Source: Paracoccus sp. R12_2 (GTDB lineage: Bacteria; Pseudomonadota; Alphaproteobacteria; Rhodobacterales; Rhodobacteraceae). Taken from it: a stretch of DNA of 64,000 bases. Location of the stretch: assembly GCF_017744015.1 (NCBI RefSeq), contig NZ_JAGHRA010000004.1, forward strand, positions 186,001 to 250,000, given 5' to 3'. Within the stretch, counting starts at the first letter, position 1, and each line of letters opens with the position of its first letter. This document shows positions 56,636-64,000 of this stretch, piece by piece. The notes under the pieces were generated by a model that saw only the letters and a list, made by a program, of their open reading frames with translations, was not told where the DNA came from and did not search any database. A program made the translations under genes and the position numbers.

Positions 56636-58645
56636 ATGAATGATGGGGCGTTGATCGGATCGACAGGGCAGCCCGCCGGTCAAAGGGCCGGCAGACGCAC
56701 CGCTGGCTGGCACAGCGGATTGTCCCGCGATCCGTCCGATTTGCGCGATCAGATCTATACCCCGACGCTGCGCCTTCTGTCGCCCGAGGCCGATCCGGGC
56801 GGGTTCGCCGCCGCAGCGTGTCCTGCCGACGGTTGCCCGTCCTATCCGATCCGCAATCAGGGCGATGCGGGCACCTGCGTCGGGCAGGCCCTTGCCAACC
56901 TGATCGACATTCACCGCCGACGCGCAAATGTTGCGAATGCGGACCCGGTATCGCCGCAGATGCTGTATCTGATGGCGCGGCGGATCGAGGGGCGCGAGAC
57001 CAGCGCCGACACCGGCGTTCAGTCGCTGCGCTCGGCGGTCAAGGGGTTCTATCATTTCGGCTGCTGCCCGGACAGGATGTGGCCGGACCCGGTCGCGCAG
57101 GCCGCCGCAGATGATCTGCCGTCCGAGGTCGAAAGGTTCAAATCGGCGCGGGGTGTGACGCTGGGGGCGTATTACCGCGTCCGCCCGATCCTCAACGATT
57201 ATCACAACGCCCTCGTCGAGGCGGACGGCATTCTTGTTTCGGCCGAAATCCACGCGGGGTGGCAAGACGACGCCGTGTCGGCGTTCTCTGTCGCATCCGC
57301 CGACCGGCGCGGCCGTATTCCGGTGTCATCCCGCGGCCTTGGCGCGCATGCCTTCGTGATCCTCGGCTACACCTCCGAGGGGTTCCTGGTGCTGAATTCC
57401 TGGGGCGCCGATTGGGGCGGGTTTCGCGACCGCCCGGGGATCGCGCTTTGGAAATACGAGGACTGGGCGCGCAACGTGATGGATGCCTGGGTGCTGCGCC
57501 TGGGCGTCCCTGCGCCCGAGGCGTTCCAGTATTCCGTGGGCGACCAGGGCATCAGTTTCGGTGGCGCCGATATCCGCGCGGGGTCCACCGCCTGCCATCA
57601 GTTGCTTGGCCATTTTGCCCATCTTGACGACGGTGTGCATGTCGAACGCGGCAGCTACGCGACCTCTCGCGACTATGTCGCCCAGACGACCGACCGATTG
57701 CGCAAGCGCAGCAAACGCGATCGCAAGCCGGTGCTGCTGTCGGTCAGCGGCTCGCTGATGGGGATGAAGGATGCTTTCGACTTCGAGGCGCGTCGGCGCC
57801 AATGCGTCGAGGACATCTGCGACATGTATCCCTATGCCGTCCTGTGGTGCAACGATCTGATCGAAAGCGCGACACCGGTGCTGACCCATCTGTTCTCGAC
57901 TGCGGTGCAGCGGGTCGGACCGCACAGCGACCGCCTGAACGCCGAGATCGAAAAGGTCACCGCCGGAATCGGCCGCGCGTTCTGGCGCGAGATCGAGCGT
58001 GCCGCAAGAACCGCCGGTCGCCATGTCACAAAGGGAACCGATGGCGCGGCGGCCGAGATATTCGACCGCTTCGCCGCAGCCCGCACGCCGCTGCATCTGG
58101 TGATCGAAGGTGCCGGCGCCCTGCTGATGGCAGAATATCTCGAGTCTTTGAACTCGGACACCGGCAACGCCGCCGAAAACCGCCGCCGCAAGAAACTGGC
58201 CGAACGATTCCATGCGGCCGTCGCCTCGATCGATCTGATTGCGCCCGTGATGGAAGCCCCGCGTTTCCAGTCGGCGTTCGGACCTCTGATCCGTGGGCTG
58301 TCGGTCCTCAAACCGGGGCGGGCGACGCTGTGGGTTCCGACACGGCCGTTCGAGGAACGGCTGTCCATCGACCACTATGCGGGTTCGATGTTGGATCTTG
58401 TCCTGTACAGTTTCCAGGGGCGGCCGCGCGATGCCCGGCTTGTCGGCATGTCGCGCCAGCGATCCGGCATTGCGCAGCTATGTGGTGCCGGCGGCGCGTT
58501 GCAGGGATTGCGCATCGGGCCGATCCGCCCGCGTGTGCCCGGACGGCGGCGCTATGAATATCACGAAGTCAGTATCAACCTTGCCTGTCACACGATGATC
58601 CTGCGCCATCTTGCCAGGATCGGTGAGGCCGGCGCGAAGCAGTGA
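56636..58645 (+). CDS. Papain-fold cysteine protease fused to a degenerate alpha/beta-hydrolase domain
   Basis: The 669-residue protein has no signal peptide. Residues ~65-290 form a C1 papain-like domain with an intact site: Q75 and C81 in RNQGDAGTC, H238 in GLGAHAFVILGY, N254 in LNSWGADWG. Residues ~360-669 look like an alpha/beta hydrolase (LLSVSGSLMG, LHLVIEGAGALL, ASIDLIAPVMEA, SMLDLVLYSF). Where a GHSxG nucleophile elbow is expected it reads IEGAGAL, so the catalytic serine is missing and the domain may bind rather than hydrolyse. A GGGGGG site precedes the ATG. It is third from the end of the cassette's protein order and 21 bases after the binding-like gene. Confidence 0.8.
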   Translation: MNDGALIGSTGQPAGQRAGRRTAGWHSGLSRDPSDLRDQIYTPTLRLLSPEADPGGFAAAACPADGCPSYPIRNQGDAGTCVGQALANLIDIHRRRANVANADPVSPQMLYLMARRIEGRETSADTGVQSLRSAVKGFYHFGCCPDRMWPDPVAQAAADDLPSEVERFKSARGVTLGAYYRVRPILNDYHNALVEADGILVSAEIHAGWQDDAVSAFSVASADRRGRIPVSSRGLGAHAFVILGYTSEGFLVLNSWGADWGGFRDRPGIALWKYEDWARNVMDAWVLRLGVPAPEAFQYSVGDQGISFGGADIRAGSTACHQLLGHFAHLDDGVHVERGSYATSRDYVAQTTDRLRKRSKRDRKPVLLSVSGSLMGMKDAFDFEARRRQCVEDICDMYPYAVLWCNDLIESATPVLTHLFSTAVQRVGPHSDRLNAEIEKVTAGIGRAFWREIERAARTAGRHVTKGTDGAAAEIFDRFAAARTPLHLVIEGAGALLMAEYLESLNSDTGNAAENRRRKKLAERFHAAVASIDLIAPVMEAPRFQSAFGPLIRGLSVLKPGRATLWVPTRPFEERLSIDHYAGSMLDLVLYSFQGRPRDARLVGMSRQRSGIAQLCGAGGALQGLRIGPIRPRVPGRRRYEYHEVSINLACHTMILRHLARIGEAGAKQ

Positions 58646-58657
58646 AAGGACAACGCC

Positions 58658-60526
58658 ATGGCGCGCGCGAAGAAACCCTCGAACGGCAAGCCTCGTGAGG
58701 CTGCTGCCGGCGGCCCGGACGGCAAGCTGACGCTGGAGCAACTGGCCGAGATGGTCGCCGATCCGGCCACCGCGCCCGGCGATCTGGAACCCTATTTCCG
58801 CGTCGCCGAGGATCAGGGCGCGGCCTTCGATCCCGTGGTCGAGATCAATACCGATACGGTTCATGTCCCCGACACCGCCGAGGGGCGTTCGCGCAGCGCG
58901 CTGATCCTGAATGGCGCGAACTGGCTGGAACGGAATGGCAGGCAAAGCCGGTTCTATCGGCTGCTGTCCAAGGGAAACTACACAGGCCCGGTGATCGTCG
59001 AAGAAGGCGACAGCTGGTTCCAGTATCCCTTCAAGCTGTGGGACGTGATCGACGTGCTGATGGAGAAATATGCCGTCCTGTCGCTGAGCGCGGGCGGGGA
59101 CACGCTGGAAAACATGGTCCGCAGGGCCGAATATCGAAAGGCGTTGCAGTCCACTCAGGCCTCGATCCTGCTGCTGTCGGCGGGTGGCAACGATCTGGTT
59201 GCGAACGGGAATCTGGCGACGCATCTGCGGGCGTTCGATGCTGCGCTGCAACCGGCCGAATATCTGCTGAGCAGTTTCGACCAGCTGATCGGCAGGACCA
59301 TGGCGCTTTATGACATGATCTTCCGCGACGTGGCGCAGCGTTTCCCGCAGGTTCAGGTCGTCTGCCACGGCTATGATTATCCGGTCCCCGACAAGGGCCG
59401 CTGGCTGGGACAGCCGATGGCCACGCGCGGGATCGTCGATCCGCAATTGCAGGTGTCCATCGCCAAGGTGATGATGGATCGATTCAACATCTCTCTTGCG
59501 CGATTGTCACGCAGCCATGCGCATGTGCATTTCCTGGATCTGCGCGGGGTTGTGGGACGGCAGGGCTGGTCCGACGAACTGCATCCGAAGAATGCCGGCT
59601 ATCGCCGTGTAGGCGATATCTTCGCGGCGCAGATCGACAAGTTGTCGCGCCCGCGAGGCCGCGGTGCGTCACGGTCCGATCGCCCGCGCGCGATGTCGTT
59701 GCATCTGGGGCTGAACAACGCCGATCCGGCGCATTACGGGGCCGAGCTTTCGCCGTTGGAATTCTGCATCGCGGACGCCGAAGCCATGGCCGAACTGGCG
59801 GGAAGCCGGGGCTTTGCGCCGATCCTGCTGATCGATGCGGCCGCGACACGGGATGCCCTGAAAGAGGCGATGGCCAAGGCCGCGACCGACCTGCAACCCG
59901 GCGAGACCTTCATGTTCACCTATGCGGGGCATGGCGGGCAGTTGCCGGATTTCAACGGTGATGAAATGGGCGGTCCAGACATGGACCGGCTGGACGAGAC
60001 GCTGTGCCTGTTCGACGGGCAGTTCGTCGATGACGAGTTGTTCGCGCTGTGGTCGCAGTTCCGCGAAGGCGTGCGCGTTCTGGCCGTCTTCGACAGCTGC
60101 CATTCGGGCAGCGTCGTCCGGGCGCCCGCGACGCTGGACGCAGGACCGACAGTCACCGCCCGGCGGATGACTCTGGGGGCTGCATCACGCGTTTTTCGCA
60201 AGAACGAGGCCTTTTATCGCGGTCTGCCAGGCGTCGGCGCGGCACCCGATCCGGCAATCATCAATCGCGAACTGGACTATCCGGTGGCGGCGTGCGTGGT
60301 GCAGCTTTCTGCATGCCAGTCCAACCAGCTGGCGACCGAAAGCCTCGGGCACGGGCGTTTTACCGATACCATGCTGGAAGTCCTGGGGGCTTCGCCGCAG
60401 ATCTATGGATACAAGGCACTCATGGACCGGATCGCGTCGCGCATGCCGCCCGAACAGACGCCGAAATACTGGCGTGTCGGCGCCGAGGATGCATCCTTCG
60501 AAAGCCAGTTGGTTTTCTCGGTCTAG
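58658..60526 (+). CDS. SGNH hydrolase-metacaspase fusion protein
   Basis: The 622-residue cytoplasmic protein has three parts. A helical N-terminus (~20-110) is of unknown role. An SGNH/GDSL-like hydrolase (~110-330) has S119 in EEGDSW, SAGGD, N178 in AGGND and D306/H309 in DELHP. A caspase-like C14 domain (~345-622) has catalytic H425 in YAGHGGQ, C481 in DSCHSGS, plus LCLFDGQFVDDEL and LSACQSNQLATE, as in type I metacaspases. Both active sites look complete. Metacaspases usually cut after Arg/Lys and are often calcium-dependent; an acidic patch (NGDEMGGPDMDRLDE) could serve that. It is last in the cassette, 12 bases after the papain gene. Confidence 0.87.
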   Translation: MARAKKPSNGKPREAAAGGPDGKLTLEQLAEMVADPATAPGDLEPYFRVAEDQGAAFDPVVEINTDTVHVPDTAEGRSRSALILNGANWLERNGRQSRFYRLLSKGNYTGPVIVEEGDSWFQYPFKLWDVIDVLMEKYAVLSLSAGGDTLENMVRRAEYRKALQSTQASILLLSAGGNDLVANGNLATHLRAFDAALQPAEYLLSSFDQLIGRTMALYDMIFRDVAQRFPQVQVVCHGYDYPVPDKGRWLGQPMATRGIVDPQLQVSIAKVMMDRFNISLARLSRSHAHVHFLDLRGVVGRQGWSDELHPKNAGYRRVGDIFAAQIDKLSRPRGRGASRSDRPRAMSLHLGLNNADPAHYGAELSPLEFCIADAEAMAELAGSRGFAPILLIDAAATRDALKEAMAKAATDLQPGETFMFTYAGHGGQLPDFNGDEMGGPDMDRLDETLCLFDGQFVDDELFALWSQFREGVRVLAVFDSCHSGSVVRAPATLDAGPTVTARRMTLGAASRVFRKNEAFYRGLPGVGAAPDPAIINRELDYPVAACVVQLSACQSNQLATESLGHGRFTDTMLEVLGASPQIYGYKALMDRIASRMPPEQTPKYWRVGAEDASFESQLVFSV

Positions 60527-60714
60527 ACCGAACGGTGGATCGTGGCCGGGGCTGATAGATTTTTTCCGTTCCCGCGAAATTTGGCGTTGATCCCCGACGA
60601 GGGGGATTTACAGGTCGTGCGCGACGGGACAGGCTTTCCACCGTCAACGATGCTGCGTGCAGTTTTGGTGGCCCGACCCCGTCGGACCACGCGCCGCGAA
60701 TGGGAGGAACTGAA

Positions 60715-61758
60715 ATGGCCGAGGCACTTGTTCTTGAACGCAAGGGAGAGTTGGCGCTGCGCGACATCGCGTTGCCGGATCAACTGCGTCCGCAGGACGT
60801 ACGCATCGCCGTACACACCGTTGGGGTCTGTGGCTCGGACGTGCATTTCTACACGCATGGCAAGATCGGCCCCTTCGTCGTGCAGGAACCCATGATCCTG
60901 GGCCACGAGGCGTCGGGCATCGTTGTCCAGACCGGGTCGGATGTGCAGCATCTGAAGGTGGGCGACCGGGTCTGCATGGAGCCCGGCATCCCCGATCCGA
61001 CCTCGCGGGCCTCGCGTCTCGGGATCTACAACGTCGACCCGGCGGTGACCTTCTGGGCAACGCCACCGGTGCATGGCTGCCTGACGCCGCATGTGATCCA
61101 TCCGGCGGCCTTCACCTTCAAGCTGCCGGACACCATGTCCTTCGCCGAAGGGGCGATGGTCGAACCCTTCGCCATCGGCATGCAAAGCGCGCTGCGCGCC
61201 CGCATCCAGCCGGGTGATGTCGGTCTTGTCACAGGTGCCGGTCCGATCGGCATGATGACGGCGCTGGCGGCGCTGGCGGGGGGCTGCGCCAAGGTCTATG
61301 TGGCCGATCTGGCGCAACCCAAGCTGGACATCATCGGAGCGTATGACGGCATCGAGACCATCAATATCCGTCAGCAGTCGGCTGCCGAGGCGATCGCCGA
61401 GGCCACCGACGGCTGGGGGGCCGATGTGGTGTTCGAATGTTCCGGCGCGGCCCCCGCGATCCTTGGTCTGCCGGCACTTGCGCGCCCGGGTGGCGCGATC
61501 GTGCTGGTCGGCATGCCGGTCGATCCGGTCCCGGTCGATATCGTGGGCCTGCAGGCCAAGGAATTGCGGGTCGAGACGGTGTTCCGCTATGCCAATATCT
61601 ATGACCGGGCCATCGCGCTGATCGGGGCGGGGAAGGTCGATCTGAAGCCGCTGATCTCGGCCACGCTGCCTTTCGCGGACAGCGTCGCGGCGTTTGATCG
61701 GGCCGTCGAGGCCCGCGAAACGGACGTGAAGATCCAGATCAGAATGCCCGAAGCCTGA
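60715..61758 (+). CDS. Zinc-dependent polyol dehydrogenase, xylitol dehydrogenase-like
   Basis: The 347-residue medium-chain dehydrogenase shows [27 protein letters not shown], the coenzyme-binding TGAGPIGMM and [15 protein letters not shown]. This closely follows my memory of Rhodobacter NAD-dependent xylitol dehydrogenase. The structural-zinc cysteine cluster of many relatives is replaced by [14 protein letters not shown], as in that enzyme. It oxidises a polyol to a ketose (xylitol to D-xylulose is the best guess). The ATG follows GGGAGGAACTGAA. The gap after the metacaspase gene holds a small ATCCCC/GGGGAT hairpin (60590-60606). Confidence 0.85.
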   Translation: MAEALVLERKGELALRDIALPDQLRPQDVRIAVHTVGVCGSDVHFYTHGKIGPFVVQEPMILGHEASGIVVQTGSDVQHLKVGDRVCMEPGIPDPTSRASRLGIYNVDPAVTFWATPPVHGCLTPHVIHPAAFTFKLPDTMSFAEGAMVEPFAIGMQSALRARIQPGDVGLVTGAGPIGMMTALAALAGGCAKVYVADLAQPKLDIIGAYDGIETINIRQQSAAEAIAEATDGWGADVVFECSGAAPAILGLPALARPGGAIVLVGMPVDPVPVDIVGLQAKELRVETVFRYANIYDRAIALIGAGKVDLKPLISATLPFADSVAAFDRAVEARETDVKIQIRMPEA

Positions 61759-61795
61759 CAGGCCGCAAATCATCCGATCCTGGAACTATGTGACT

Positions 61796-61830
61796 GGCCC
61801 CGGCGTGGCGACGCCGGGGCCTTTGATTTT
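61796..61830 (+). terminator. Intrinsic terminator after the polyol dehydrogenase
   Basis: An 11-bp perfect GC-rich stem (GGCCCCGGCGT/ACGCCGGGGCC) with a GGCG loop is followed by TTTGATTTT. It starts 37 bases after the stop codon and closes the dehydrogenase transcript on the plus strand. Confidence 0.85.
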
Positions 61831-62174
61831 GCGCAGCCATCCGGTCGCGACGGAATGCGAGGAAAAAGTATAGGCGAACATGCGACTTATCCTGACAGCC
61901 GGTGTTCCTTTCCTCCGGCCGAGGCCCAAGAATTTGCCCGAAACGCGTTCATTAGCGTCCGCCCCTGCAACTTTATTCTGCACTGCGGCAAGTGCGCGAT
62001 CTGCAAATTGCGGAGTGCCGGTGATGAATTTCAGGCGGTTCGTGTCAAAAAAGTATCATAAATTTCTGGCTGGCGTCGTGGAGGCGCAGGCGTTGCAAGT
62101 GCTAGAACGGGAATCGGCGCCACGAGGAGGACCGGTCCCACAAGGGCAGGATCCGGCGCGGGAAGGAGGAGATC
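61831..62174. other. Intergenic region upstream of the AraC gene
   Basis: The 344 bases between the terminator and the AraC start hold no convincing gene; short open frames here lack a ribosome site or family pattern. A TATCAT at about 62053 in an AT-richer patch could be a -10 element for the AraC gene, leaving a ~115-base leader. Confidence 0.4.
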
Positions 62175-63059
62175 ATGCAACCCGATCTGGAACTGGTGCA
62201 CATCAGGAAAGGCGAATCCTTCGCCGCGTGGAAGCATGGCTATCCCTTCCGGACGGTGCGCTGGCACTATCATCCCGAATACGAAATCCATCAGGTCGTC
62301 GCCACGTCAGGCAAGTTCTACATCGGTGACCATGTCGGCGAATTCGCGCCCGGCCAACTGATCATGACCGGACCGAACCTGCCGCAGAACTGGATCAGCG
62401 ATATCCGCCCCGGCGAGATCGTTCCTCAGCGCACCCAGGTCATCCAGTTCCCCGAAAGTTTCATCGACGGGGCCCTTGCGACCTTTCCCGAACTGGACGC
62501 CGCGCGACATCTGCTGGACCGCAGCCGGCGCGGGGTCCTGTTCGGCGACGATACCGCGCAAGCGGTCCGTCCCTTGATCCGTCGCCTGATCGACGCGCGC
62601 GGCACGCGACGCCTTGGGCTTTTCTTCGAGATCCTCGACCTGATGGTGAACGCACCGCAGGCGCAGACGCTGGCCAGTCTCAGCTTCGTCCTGGATCTGG
62701 AGAAGGCCGAGGAATCGGACATGAACCGCGCTATTGCCCATCTGCGCGACAACCTGAACGAACCGCTGAGCGAGGCCGAGCTTGCCGAATTGACCGGCCA
62801 GAGCCAAAGCGCCTTCTCGCGGTCATTCAAGCGCCATACCGGCACGACGCTGGTCCGCTATCGCAACCAGCTTCGGATCGATCTGGCCTGCCACATGCTG
62901 CTGTCCGACCCCGACACCAAGGTGGCGGACATCTGCTTCGAGGTCGGCTTCTCGAACCTGTCGAACTTCAACCGGCATTTCCTGAAGCTGAAGAACATGT
63001 CGCCGTCCGAATTCAGGGCAACATTCGCGGCCAACAACACGGTGCGCATGGCCAGCTAG
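62175..63059 (+). CDS. AraC-family transcriptional regulator
   Basis: The 294-residue protein has an N-terminal cupin sensor domain (TVRWHYHPEYEIHQVV, FAPGQLIMTGPNLPQNW). The C-terminal double helix-turn-helix covers ~190-290 (SEAELAELTGQSQSAFSR, ADICFEVGFSNLSNFNR, HFLKLKNMSPSEFR). A GGAGGAGATC site precedes the ATG. It sits between the polyol dehydrogenase and a sugar-binding protein gene and probably activates that transport operon in response to its sugar or polyol. Confidence 0.92.
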   Translation: MQPDLELVHIRKGESFAAWKHGYPFRTVRWHYHPEYEIHQVVATSGKFYIGDHVGEFAPGQLIMTGPNLPQNWISDIRPGEIVPQRTQVIQFPESFIDGALATFPELDAARHLLDRSRRGVLFGDDTAQAVRPLIRRLIDARGTRRLGLFFEILDLMVNAPQAQTLASLSFVLDLEKAEESDMNRAIAHLRDNLNEPLSEAELAELTGQSQSAFSRSFKRHTGTTLVRYRNQLRIDLACHMLLSDPDTKVADICFEVGFSNLSNFNRHFLKLKNMSPSEFRATFAANNTVRMAS

Positions 63060-63155
63060 GACGACCATTCACCCTTTACCAGTTTCCCATCGTTGCAGGC
63101 AGCATGTCCGCAGCGTGCGGAAAAGACGTGCCATCTTCATCAACGGGAGGAACCC

Positions 63156-64000
63156 ATGAAGACATTCTTGAAAACCGCATCCATCGCGACCCTCGCGCTT
63201 GCCACATCGGCCGGATTGGCCGCCGCGCAGGACGACGGACCGCTGAAAATAGGCATGACGTTCCAGGAGATGAACAACCCCTATTTCGTCAGCATGCAAG
63301 AGGCGCTGAACGAGGCCGCCGCCCAACTGGGCGCCGAGGTGGTCGTGACCGACGCAGGACACGACGTCGCCAAGCAGATTTCGGACGTCGAGGACATGCT
63401 GCAACAGGGCATCGACATCCTGCTGGTCAATCCGACCGACAGCGCGGGCATCGAAACCGCCGTCAGGATGGCGAAGGATGCGGGGGCGATCGTCGTCGCC
63501 GTGGACGCCAACGCCAACGGACCGGTCGACAGCTTCGTGGGTTCCAAGAACCGCGACGCGGGGTACCAGTCCTGCAAGTACCTGGCCGAGGCGCTGGGGG
63601 GTGAAGGCGAAGTCGCGATCCTCGATGGCATCCCGGTCGTGCCAATCCTTGAACGTGTCGAAGGCTGCAAGGCCGCGCTGGAAGAGGCCGAAGGCATCAC
63701 GTTGGTTGATACCCAGAACGGCCGTCAGGACCGTTCGGTCGCGCTTGGCGTGGTCGAGAACATGATCCAGTCGCATCCGGACCTTGCCGGCATCTTCTCG
63801 GTCAATGATGGCGGCGCGATGGGGGCGCTGGCAGCGATCCAGGGGTCGGGCAAGGACATCAAGCTGACCTCGGTTGATGGTGCGCCCGAAGCCGTCGAAG
63901 CGATCGCCAAGGGCACGGCGTTCATCGAGACCACTGCCCAGTTCCCGCGCGATCAGGTTCGCATCGGTCTGGCCATGGCGCTGGCCAAGCACTGGGGCGC
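63156..64000 (+). CDS. Ribose-type sugar/polyol-binding protein (partial, runs off the window)
   Basis: 281 codons are visible. There is a signal peptide (cut near LAAA-QDD) and a Peripla_BP_4 fold (IGMTFQEMNNPYFVSMQEAL, then GIDILLVNPTDSAG, VAVDANANGPVDSFVGS, FSVNDGGAMGAL). It begins after GGGAGGAACCC. It is the first gene of what should be an ABC operon continuing beyond base 64000. The polyol dehydrogenase and AraC neighbours suggest a pentitol or related sugar as ligand. Confidence 0.9.
   Translation, partial: MKTFLKTASIATLALATSAGLAAAQDDGPLKIGMTFQEMNNPYFVSMQEALNEAAAQLGAEVVVTDAGHDVAKQISDVEDMLQQGIDILLVNPTDSAGIETAVRMAKDAGAIVVAVDANANGPVDSFVGSKNRDAGYQSCKYLAEALGGEGEVAILDGIPVVPILERVEGCKAALEEAEGITLVDTQNGRQDRSVALGVVENMIQSHPDLAGIFSVNDGGAMGALAAIQGSGKDIKLTSVDGAPEAVEAIAKGTAFIETTAQFPRDQVRIGLAMALAKHWG

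Overview
This 64 kb window is GC-rich, densely coding chromosomal DNA from an alphaproteobacterium of the Rhodobacteraceae, probably Paracoccus-like. The assignment rests on several features: an L-malyl-CoA/beta-methylmalyl-CoA lyase very close to my memory of the Rhodobacter enzyme; a gene-transfer-agent type endolysin/holin pair behind a canonical CtrA box; a ccoGHIS cluster with an Fnr-type box; a bacterial NDUFS4 homologue; and the gene order pcm-tolC-popZ-like. No insertion sequence, CRISPR array or prophage structural gene was seen. Signal peptides, membrane segments and homologies were judged by eye.

1-18 kb is core metabolism. It holds the end of a threonine aldolase gene, a pncC-pgpA-ispDF-purL block on the minus strand, and a probable ~80 nt small RNA between purL and a LysR gene. 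The LysR gene is divergent from a fused indolepyruvate ferredoxin oxidoreductase. Then come murI, ccmE, the CtrA-box endolysin/holin pair, ccmF, ccmH, a paaG-like gene, lgt, a MidA-family methyltransferase and pgeF. 18-32 kb has a gene-poor stretch with tRNA-Val(UAC), a histidine phosphatase, ccoGHIS for cbb3 oxidase assembly, a DUF1007/RcnA-like metal transport pair, an alpha/beta hydrolase, NDUFS4, two small secreted proteins, a 2OG-Fe(II) oxygenase, uvrB and a D-amino acid transaminase. 32-42 kb has mcl1, TIGR02186 plus a TSUP exporter, surE-pcm-nlpD, and convergent to these a pcm paralogue, a TolC-type channel and a PopZ-like protein.

42-53 kb is catabolic. A LacI-type regulator is divergent from an NCS2 permease-amidohydrolase-TSUP operon across two near-identical palindromic operators. 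Next are a SorC-family regulator, a fused DhaK-DhaL kinase, and a ribose-type ABC transporter whose promoter region carries a perfect dyad. 60.7-64 kb is a second polyol/sugar locus: a xylitol dehydrogenase-like gene, an AraC regulator and the start of a second ribose-type binding protein gene.

Between these two sugar loci (53.8-60.5 kb) is the most unusual part: a five-gene operon-like cassette behind an AT-rich promoter region. It encodes a 40-residue secreted peptide, a ~9-TM membrane protein with a large soluble insert, a periplasmic family-3 solute-binding-like protein, a papain-fold cysteine protease fused to an alpha/beta-hydrolase-like domain that lacks its nucleophile, and an SGNH hydrolase fused to a metacaspase (His425/Cys481). 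I know of no described system with this composition. A membrane-linked sensor driving a protease cascade (defence, cell death or envelope signalling) is an inference only.
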